NCBI GenBank assembly: GCA_014905825.1
Contig: JACGCN010000039.1
Span: 372,001 to 436,000, forward strand
From: Lyophyllum atratum
Taxonomy: Eukaryota > Basidiomycota > Agaricomycetes > Agaricales > Lyophyllaceae
Direction: 5' to 3'
Length of the DNA: 64,000 nt
Below, piece by piece: positions 56,132 to 64,000 of the stretch. The notes beneath the pieces were generated by a model. That model saw only the letters and a program-made list of their open reading frames with translations, had not been told where the DNA came from and searched no databases. Each line of letters opens with the position of its first letter. Within the stretch, counting starts at the first letter, position 1. A program made the translations under genes and the position numbers.

Positions 56132-59100
56132 ATGCGCGGCAGAGAGAAGAAAAAACAGGCGAGTCTATTATACTCGAGTTGTCAAAAGCTTGGAATGATC
56201 ATTGATGACGTTGAATACTCTTTAGTCGTCTACTGAAGCAGCTGAGCAAAAGCAAGACAAGGACGATCTAGGAAATCCAACTCGGGGTGAATATGTCCGT
56301 GAAGCAGCAAAGGAGTTTCTAAAGGTGATGGAGGCCGTGGCCCAAGGTATCCCTGTTCCTGGAGTCGGTGCAATTGTGAAGATTGCTACATATATCATCA
56401 AAATGTGCGAGGTACCAATCGAAGTCGCTCGCTTCATAGGTGATATTTCTCATTTTTTCCCCATCTAGGACAGTCACGCGACTTTGGGACGAGCAGAAGA
56501 AGTGAAATTGCGAATCAAAACGTTGGTCGCCGTCTTAGTTGACGAATTGAAGGGCAAAAAGGCGGACGAGATACAAGAAAAGCTCAAGGCAGATATCTTG
56601 TCATTAGAGAAGTGAGAGCCTTTCTAAGTTCACCTCTAATGCCACGGCGAATTTTCTGCTTCCAGGGACTTGCTGTATATTCAAAGGAAACTCGAAGAAA
56701 TTTTGTCACAGTCCTCTGCCCTTGTGATACTGTTCAAGAGCTTCAATGAAGAGAAAGTCCAGAAGTGCGTTGAGCGCTTAAATACTTCATTGGAACGCTT
56801 CAATGTACTGTTGCACACTTGAGGCGTCCCGACATGTTGACCAACTTGAACTTTCTGTTTTCAGCTAACACGCGAAATAAACCATGCCAACCTTCTCGAC
56901 CGCCTAGAAAAACAGATTCTCGAATTCCACGCGAGCCAACAAGAGCAACGAGAGCAACTCAAAAGCATTCAATTCGGGATAGATGAGATAAAGCTTCTCC
57001 TCGGCGATCGGCCGGATGGTAGCTCGACGTCGCAATCTCACTCGCGGGCTACAATGCCTGCTCCTACGAGCCTCTTCTACGGGCGAGATCACGTCGTCGC
57101 CGATCTCGTGGCGAACCTAACCAATGTGACGGAAGGTAAGAAGAGTCCGCGAATTTGTCTCTTAGGTCCTGGTGGAATGGGCAAAACGTCAACCGCCCTC
57201 GCCGTAATGGCACATCCCGATACCAAGAAGCGTTTTCCTGACACTAATCAGGCCTGGGTGCCGTGCGTCATGGCGACATCGATTCCACTTTTCCTCGACA
57301 CACTATCCCAGTCGTTGGGTATCACAAAAACGTCTATAGACCCCCGTAGTGACATTCTTAACGAGCTCAAATCATCTCCACCACTCGTCCTCCTACTCGA
57401 TAACTTTGAAACACCGTGGAACATAGATGGGGGCCGAGCAGATACAGAGCGAACTCTTCGCGATATTGAACAACTCCCACACGTTACTCTCTTCCTGACA
57501 ATGCGATCCTCCGCCCCACCCTGCAAGGGGATCCGCTGGCACGCCGTCGATCTCAAGGCTGTCGATGCTGAGGCCGCGCGCCAAATCTATTCCGAAATAT
57601 ACCCTGCGGGGGAGACGGATCCGAAGCTCCCACAGCTACTCCAACTGGTGGGATATTTGCCATTGGCGATTACGTTGATCGCGTCCTTCGGACATTTTAC
57701 GTCGCTCGGAGCTGAAGACCTTATGAAGCAGTACAATGTAACAGGTACTGCGATGCTTGGTCAAGGCTCGGATGCGGAGAACAGTATGGACATTTGCATT
57801 AGCCTCTCCGTTGACAGTCCGCCTATGAAGCGACATCCCGAGGCATTCGAGCTCCTCGCGATCCTCGCCATGTTGTCCGTCGGAACCACAGCCAATATGT
57901 TGATCACCTGGTGGGCACGTGAGGTTCGGAACGTCGCAGGCGCCCTCCAAGTCCTCGGGGAAACATCCCTAGTTGAACGACAAAACACCACTTTCGTTGT
58001 CCTTCCTGTCATTCAACGATATGTCCTAGATGCTGCCCGCTTCCCTAGCCATGTGCGCACATCCATGGTTGAATCGGCGTGCGATTTTTTGGGAAAACAT
58101 AAATCTTCTCCTGGAGATGCTTTGTACAAGGAAGACACCAAGGCAATTGCTATAGAGGAAAGCAATCTGCAAGAAATTCTCATGGGGACAACGACACCCA
58201 CACCTCCTTTGATTGATGCGCTTCTGGTGCTGGCACGGCACCAGCGACACACGAGACCACGCACCGACGTTATTGAACATGCCTTCCAGCTTGCGCGCCA
58301 GCTGAAGGACCGCCCCGACATCGTTGGGAGAACTATGGAGTGTTACGGCCTCATTTTCTCTACCTTCATTCGCGACAACGAAGCCTTGGAACAGTTCACT
58401 CTCGCGCGCGAAGTATATCTCTCGATTCCTGACACCAGTCAAGCTGCCATGTGTTTATTACACCAGCTCGAGGTGCACAACCACTCGACTCACCCGCGTT
58501 TCGCAGAAAATAAGGCACTCATCGAAAAGGCACAAGCTGAATTTGAAGCTGCTCGTGATACTCACGGCACTGCGCTCTGTCTATATCATTTAGGCACCTT
58601 GGCTTGGCAGAACGCCACATCGTGGCCTTCACCCGCTGAAGAAGTTGCACATGCCGCCGACCTACTTGACCGTGCCAAGGCAATGTTTGATGGGCCGCTC
58701 CACATCGCCAACTGCTCCTCTGAGCTTGCCAAAAACTATTACTGGGCAGCACAGTATGAGGAGGCACAAACTCAGGCTGTATCTGCGGCGCAACAATACC
58801 AGGAAATTGGATTCTATGACACAGATCCGTCCATTATGCACGCGCGCTCATGTCTTGCCCGGCGTGACTATGATGGCGGTCTCTTTGTGGTGATTCCAAT
58901 GCTTGAAACGGCCAAGTCGTACGGCGTGTCCCTTACAATTGCTATGATACTGGAGCTGATAGGACTCTTTTGGGCATGTATGGGGAAGAAAGGTGATGCA
59001 CGAGGTGCTTTCGAGGAATCCTTGCACTATTCATCCACAGTATCAGATGCGGGCGTGATGCATCGTGCTCGTTTCTTTTTGAGGAAATTGTTGGATCCAG

Positions 59101-59174
59101 GGACGATTCCCGATAGCGAAGAAGAGAGGTATATTGAAATCATATACCCTTTTGATATTGTAGGCATGCTTTAA
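56132..59174 (+). CDS. NLR-like STAND protein: helical N-terminal domain, NB-ARC-type NTPase, TPR-like repeats
   Basis: Inferred exons are 56132-56158, 56226-56411, 56469-56611, 56666-56804 and 56865-59174, giving 934 residues. The first intron would be GC-AG (donor GCGAGT). Residues 30-190 form a helical bundle (IPVPGVGAIVKIATYIIKMC, VKLRIKTLVAVLVDELKG, YIQRKLEEIL) resembling the MLKL/HeLo-like N-terminal domain of fungal NLRs. The NTPase has FYGRDHVV, Walker A GPGGMGKTS, Walker B LVLLLDNFETPW, the sensor-like LFLTMRSSAPP and the GYLPLAITL motif. The C-terminal 350 residues are helical TPR-like repeats (LYHLGTLAWQNA, ELAKNYYWAAQYEEAQTQA, GDARGAFEESLHYSS). Such proteins are thought to trigger cell death on ligand sensing. 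The ligand is unknown. Confidence 0.85.
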
Positions 59175-59583
59175 TTACTTTACTTAGATTGTAGGTACGT
59201 GGTAGGCGCCTCATAACTATTGCGTCGACAAGATGCTGTGGTCCCACCCATATCACTTGCGGTTGCGTCAGGACCCCTTTTCTCTCTCATGAATCGTCAT
59301 CCCCGGATGTCGCTTCATCTGCTTGATCAAGCTATCACCCAGCTAAAGTCGTTGATCTGCTCATTGCATAGCTCCCTAGCTGTCTTTGAAACTCTCTTTG
59401 AACCCTGGAACTTCCTCAATAGCCTGGATTGTAGCCCGATGACCTCGTTATTTGTTGCGCTTCTTCCCGACCCCCTAAACGCAGTACCTTAGCCGTCGCC
59501 CCTGTTTGAACTTGAGAAGAGTCCGCTCCAAACATCTTGGACACTCTTCGTCCTGTTCAGCTTAGCTACCACCAATTGCTCCC
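59175..59583. other. Intergenic region after the NLR gene
   Basis: Contains a 90-codon plus-strand ORF (59220-59492) without recognisable features. I see no supported gene. Confidence 0.4.
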
Positions 59584-60116
59584 ATGGCCATGCCCACAAG
59601 CGCACTAATAACGCCCTCCGATGCGGAAGAAAGGACTTCAAATAACTCCAACGACGAGTGGCCCTGCCCAAGGCCCGATCAGGAGGAGGACGCTGACTGG
59701 GAGTGGCCCCCTAAAATAGACCCAAGCGTCAGCGACGACTACAATGGCCACGGGCACGGCGCACAAGCTAAGATAGGTTCGCTTCAGCCTCGGCCGCCCA
59801 TCCTGCCGCGTCACTGACCCAGAGGTATATAGACTTCATCTCATATATCATCGCGCATGCGCCAGCACCGGGGTGCGGATTCTGCGACGTCGATTGCGTT
59901 TCCGCGATCGAGTACGCGATACCTGTGTGGACATTGCAGGTGATGGTACCACGCACGGAGGGTTTCTTCTGGGAAGAATATGGCAATGCTGCTAGGTATC
60001 CTGATGGTGTGGGACATATCTGTCTGCGTTGTTATCGAAGGGTGCTTCAGGAGCAGCTGAAACGACCACAGTGGGGCAATTCTATCGGTATCAATGGATG
60101 GGAGTCAGTAGAGTAG
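59584..60116 (+). CDS. Small acidic protein with C-x2-C pairs, unknown function
   Basis: Two exons (59584-59776 and 59833-60116) are joined by a 56-nt intron with an ACTGAC branch site, giving 158 residues. The N-terminal third is acidic and Trp/Pro-rich (DEWPCPRPDQEEDADWEWPP). The second exon has APGCGFCDVDCVSAIEYAIP and later HICLRCYRRVL, so C-x2-C-x3-C and C-x2-C spacing that could bind zinc. I do not recognise a family. Confidence 0.6.
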
Positions 60117-60539
60117 TCCTGAATGTAGTCGTGACATATATAGGTCGGTGATTCGTTCTCGTCGTTCGTCTGCGTATCCAGCGGAGGTTCCTAGACTTCA
60201 GATGGATAACGCGATGCCAATATACAGCGGTCATGATGTTTGCATTGTCCTGCTAGCTATATAAACAGTAGACAGCACTCTAATAAACGCGGATGAGAAC
60301 AGATTAATACATGGTCATTATGTAGGTCATGAAAAGTACCAGCTCGAAAGTCTGTATGGCATCTGTGAGCCAAAAATTAAGGAACATATCAGCCCCTAAA
60401 TTGTATAAGCAACGGATATAGGTGTCTACACTCAGAATTATCAGCATAAGAAACAATAGCAACATATGCAAACGTGCTTGACCTCCTGATCTTCAAGAAA
60501 ATCAATGACAAGAGTAGCATCGCTTGGGGACTCCATAGT
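60117..60539. other. Intergenic region between convergent genes
   Basis: 423 bp, AT-rich, with no gene seen. It holds the 3' flanks of the Cys-motif protein gene and of TAF11. Confidence 0.5.
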
Positions 60540-61808
60540 TTATCGTACAAAGAGCTTCTTCGACCTCAGGGGCCGTGCGGCACCTACGCGCCCCGTTTCA
60601 TCCTGGTATATCCTGTATGCCTCTCGTAGGTGGTCTGGTGACAGTGGGCCGGTCTCCCCTCGCCGCTTTTGAACTGCGCGAGCTATAAAAAGTGAATCGT
60701 TAGAAGATCCGGAGGGGAAAGGGTTGGGGGATGGGACGGACCCTTCTCCACGATTTCGCCGACAAAGACTTTTGAAAAGCCGGCCACGATTTGTGCCACG
60801 GGTTGTGAGACTTGTTGACCGATGGTCTGTTGGATGACCTGATGATGCGCGCGCAATGTGAGCAACGGGAAGCAGCGTTGTCTCGAATCAACGTACCTTC
60901 CGAACTGCTTGTTTCGGTAGCGCATGTCTTCGATATGCTTCAAATCGCTCATATTGCGCCGGATTGAAGTTGTCCATTAACACCCTATACGAAAACGTTC
61001 AGAATGATCCACGTGCACCTAAGTCCTACACTACGCACTTGAGGTTATCCTTTGACTGGCTCTGCCACGAGAGTTGGGCTGAATAATCATCATCTGCCAT
61101 CGCGGGCAGAGCTTCCTCCTCGCCATCACCTTCGTCTTCACCCGTTCCAGGCGGCCGAGAAAGTGGTGTTGCACCTGTCCCAATTGCACCTGCTCCAGCA
61201 GGTAGAATGGGCCCTGCGGCTCCAGAGAGGCTAAGAAGCCCTGCTGTATTCAGAGAAGGCATCGCAGACCCAGAAGCTGATCCAGACCCCGAGGCAGACC
61301 CGGAAGGCATGGCGTAGTTCAAGGAGCTCATAGCAGGCGTGGCGGTTGCACCTGCATTCACATCATACGATGTAGCAGCTGCCTGCGTTGACTGTCCTTG
61401 TGAGTTTGCGATTGTGGAGGCATATGCAGTCGACGTTGAAGAGGTTATAGCCGTAGTCCCAGTCCCGTTTCCATTTCCATTTCCACTCCCACTCGCAACA
61501 GCACCCCCAGCCCCCGCTTGTGTCTGTCCCGGCATGGCCCAATGTACGTGGGGAAATTGTGGCGACGAGAAAGCAGGGCTTGCTGTACCGACTCGATTCT
61601 CCTGTGGCGACGTCCTGGGCGTTGTTGTGCCCACCCCCGCCGCTCCACCGCGCGGCTTGCGACCGCGTTTCGCACCTGTTAGGGCGCCCCTCGGTCGTCC
61701 GCGAGTAGCTGGAGTTGGCGTAGAGAATGCATTATATCCTGGTGTATCCGGCGTAGGACTCTGGGCAGAGAATGCGCCAGGGTTGAATGGGGTCGTTGGT
61801 GCATTCAT
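60540..61808 (-). CDS. TAF11: TFIID subunit TAF11
   Basis: This is a histone-fold subunit of general transcription factor TFIID that pairs with TAF13. Minus-strand exon 1 (ATG 61808) encodes a long low-complexity region (PRGALTGAKRGRKPRG, Gly/Ser/Ala runs, EDEGDGEEEALPAMADDDYS). Further exons encode VLMDNFNPAQYERFEAYRRH then ALPKQAVRK, VIQQTIGQQVSQPVAQIVAG, FSKVFVGEIVEK and AVQKRRGETGPLSPDHLREA, then GRVGAARPLRSKKLFVR before TAA at 60540-60542. This is the conserved histone-fold core at the C-terminus, in family order. At least three short introns are present. Confidence 0.88.
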
Positions 61809-61901
61809 GGTGGTAGGAGAGAGACGATGTCACGTGCGAATCATGATGGTCCTCGACTCGGACTTCGCTCCACCACCACAGCACTGACTCCCGCTCACAT
61901 C
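61809..61901. promoter_or_regulatory. Very short divergent intergenic segment, TAF11 and F-box gene
   Basis: Only 93 bp separate the two outward-facing start codons, so promoters and 5' UTRs must overlap. The plus-strand frame is open back to 61827 with an in-frame ATG there. Confidence 0.5.
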
Positions 61902-63499
61902 ATGATGAAGTTTGGGCTCATTGAGTGTCCTGAAGATTTACACCTAGAAATACTGGCCCACCTGGATCTATCTGATGTACTGACTGTTCTCCGCGCAAGT
62001 ATGTTCCCCTTCACCAGATACCCATATCCTAATCATGCATCATAATTTTTTAGCTATGTTCATCGTTTCGGAAACTGGGGGAAAATCGGGTACTCTGGAT
62101 AAGTCTTTTAGAGCGCACTGAGGCTCGCAGGCCCATTGCATGTCCCCGCGGGACCGATCTGAGAAAACTTGATATGCAAGCTTTACGAAATATCGCTCGC
62201 CGGACCGATCAGCTTGAACAGAATTGGAGCCGACAGAGTCCCCGTGTTACGGGGAGCGTCAAAATACCGATGAGCAAGCGTTGGGGTCAAACTTTAATGC
62301 TTGCTACTATACCTGGGACGTCCCTGATCATCAACTGTGCTTCTAAAATTGACGAGGACGTCTTGCTTTTATGCTCCTTCGACGACCGACGAATACGGAT
62401 AAATATTCACTCTATGGGCACACTCCATGGTTACGCATCTTACGACGATAACGGCAGGTTTCTCATCGCTATCACTGCTAGACCGTCGCGAGGTTTCCCC
62501 GAGGAGTGCGTCCGTTACCTCTGCTCCACCTTGCCTCTGACACCGATAGCGCTATCGCAGTCAATACTTGTGCATATTTTCAATAACATACGAATGGTGT
62601 CAAACACCAGAGATACAAAAAGTCTATCAAACGTCAGTTGCCGAATATTCGGATCTAGCGTGGAAGATGTTTCTGTACAAGGATGTCCTTTTCTACATGT
62701 GGGAGAGCCTAATCGGCAGGCACGAGATTCGCGCTTTCAACTACAACACCAATAAGCAGGTTGTTATTCCCCTCGAACACGATATACGCTGGGTCTGGGT
62801 AAGACTCGTTCTCTGAAAGGCTCGTGGCGTGCTATTGATTTTTACGGTTTGAAGGCTGATGGCCCACCATGTTGCACCATCTCTGAAGGCATTCCTGTTA
62901 TAACGTACGCCTTTGGAAAAACTTATGGCGTCTATCGGTGCCCAATAGAGCTCTTTCCTGGGTCGACTACGCCAACGCAGGAAAGGCTCCCACTTCACGA
63001 CCTTGAATGTGTGGACGAGGTTGACTCTCCCGTGCTGCCGAGGCCCGACTCGCTCTATCTGTACCCTGCAGCCGAGGACGCCATGCTCTTCCCATCACCT
63101 TTGGGCTATCATGTGTTCGTCTACGGATATCATATGTCGGAGAGATCGCAAGGACTCGCAAATGGGACTTTCACAGTTGTCGAATTTTTGCCTGCTCATA
63201 CGAGCGTCTCCGCCAGGGTCGAGCTGCAAAAAGCATATCATCTGATGGTCCTGTCTCCATCTGGTTCCTATGCATTGCTATCCACCAGCACTGTAGAATC
63301 GCACAAGGCAGATGTGGATATCATCCTCTTACGATTCATTTCAGAGCCCGCGGACATCGAGGTCCGCCGGATTGCGTTGCCTTCCGAGACCTGCAGCGAT
63401 CTTCGGACTGCCTCGGTTCTCATTGACGAGAGGATCGGAGTTATCTATATCGATGATGTTGGGACCCCAAGCTCTTTGATCGCAGTCCAGTTTACCTGA
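61902..63499 (+). CDS. F-box protein with long C-terminal part, multi-exon
   Basis: The start encodes MMKFGLIECPEDLHLEILAH then LDLSDVLTVLRA, followed by a donor-like GTATGT at 61999. After the intron the frame reads CSSFRKLGENRVLWISLLER, completing the F-box. The phase at this junction is not clean in my model. Later segments (LHGYASYDDNGRFLIA, LAWKMFLYKDVLFYMWESL, KQVVIPLEHDIRWVW, YHVFVYGYHMSERS, and FTVVEFLPAHTSVSARVELQ) are typical of Agaricomycete F-box proteins with a beta-propeller-like tail. The stop is at 63497-63499. Internal exon borders are unresolved, and a frameshift is possible. Confidence 0.65.
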
Positions 63500-63605
63500 G
63501 TAAGTGGAGTCTAGTTAATGGTAATGCACAGCTCACTTCTCAGGGAACAGGAGGGCTGCGGTGACCGTCATGGACATGCGTAAGTCACCCTTGACAAGTC
63601 CATAG
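63500..63605. other. Short intergenic segment
   Basis: F-box gene 3' flank, ending in a GATAGT-type microsatellite that leads into the dispersed repeat. Confidence 0.4.
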
Positions 63606-63746
63606 TGATAGTGATAGTGATATTACCCACGGGCGGTCCCGACGAGGAACATGTGGGGTTTCCGTACTACGTACATGCATCAAATGTACACTACGGACGC
63701 AAGCTAACCATTGCCGCTATGATATACGGAATCGCACGGGTTAGTG
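63606..63746. repeat. Dispersed hairpin repeat, copy B
   Basis: About 140 bp, similar to 42375-42510 in the same orientation. The centre pairs TCCGTACTACGTACAT with ATGTACACTACGGA across a short loop. It also lies just downstream of an F-box gene. Confidence 0.8.
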
Positions 63747-63749
63747 TAG

Positions 63750-63998
63750 CTACGCGGGATTCAACGAGACAGATGTGAATGTTTGATAACCAATAGGTAA
63801 CAGTGGGATAGGGATGGTGGTGTTCCGCCGCGCAAACTCGCTGTTTTCCGCCTCAGCAAGTCGAGTGTCTGGCTTATGCTTCACCACAAAATCCTTCCCA
63901 ATCCGCCCAACGCCTGTGACCCAGTTGAAATCGTTGGACGGATGATGCAGAAGGTTTAGGATATCATGGGGTTGGAATGAGAATCCGTCAGCGCGCAT
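63750..63998 (-). CDS. Partial protein kinase-like/phosphotransferase gene at the window edge
   Basis: The minus-strand frame from the right edge reads WVTGVGRIGKDFVVKHKPDT then LAEAENSEFARRNTTIPIP. This resembles the N-lobe of basidiomycete kinase-like (APH-type) proteins, with the Lys in FVVK and the Glu in LAEAE. After IPIP the frame probably enters an intron. The gene start may lie outside the window. Family assignment is tentative. Confidence 0.45.
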   Translation of the reverse strand: MRADGFSFQPHDILNLLHHPSNDFNWVTGVGRIGKDFVVKHKPDTRLAEAENSEFARRNTTIPIPLLPIGYQTFTSVSLNPA

Positions 63999-64000
63999 AA

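Overview
The window looks like nuclear DNA of a filamentous basidiomycete, most likely an Agaricomycete. Genes are dense and lie on both strands. They are cut by many short GT-AG introns (about 45-80 nt) with CTRAY-like branch sites, and one NLR gene appears to use a GC-AG intron. The gene families also fit: HET-domain and NLR proteins, many F-box proteins, HNH_2 nucleases, hotdog thioesterases and a Ty1/copia element. Exon structures were inferred by hand from reading-frame continuity, splice consensus and family alignments recalled from knowledge. No database search was run.

Layout. 1-1.07 kb: a degenerate tandem duplication. 1.4-7.3 kb: a GDA1/CD39 apyrase, a HET-domain protein and the exosome subunit Rrp43. 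7.9-14.8 kb: three tandem copies of a five-exon HNH_2 nuclease gene, each with its flanks. 15-19.8 kb (-): Smc5. 20.3-21.3 kb (+): a DUF5745-like protein, divergent from Smc5. 22.4 kb: a truncated N-terminal module also found at 55.7 kb. 23.4-29.5 kb: a small conserved-looking gene whose last exon is interrupted by a young, intact Ty1/copia retrotransposon. 29.8-32.3 kb: an F-box fragment and two hotdog thioesterases. 32.7-42.4 kb: an AlkB-like dioxygenase, NEDD8/Rub1, an MFS sugar transporter and two F-box proteins. 43.1-51 kb (-): a Boi/Pob1-like polarity protein (SH3-SAM-PH plus a CH-like tail), a SAP18 protein with an RGG/RS tail and a possibly myristoylated NADAR protein. 51.6-54.3 kb: a divergent pair of thioesterases, one split by a 737-bp terminal-inverted-repeat element. 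54.6-59.2 kb: an ITPase and a 934-residue NLR with an N-terminal four-helix domain and TPR-like repeats. 59.6-63.5 kb: a Cys-motif protein, TAF11 and an F-box protein. The right edge cuts a kinase-like gene.

How it fits together. Housekeeping genes (Rrp43, Smc5, NEDD8, TAF11, SAP18, ITPase, Boi-like) are mixed with fast-evolving accessory families. Those include recognition or conflict proteins (HET, NLR, HNH_2 nucleases, F-box) and duplicated thioesterases. Two transposon insertions can be read to the base because the host reading frame is restored when the element and one target-site copy are removed in thought. No single wholly new system was identified. The strongest leads are the two exon insertions, the HNH_2 array, the NLR with its neighbouring N-terminal relic, and the lipid-anchored NADAR candidate.
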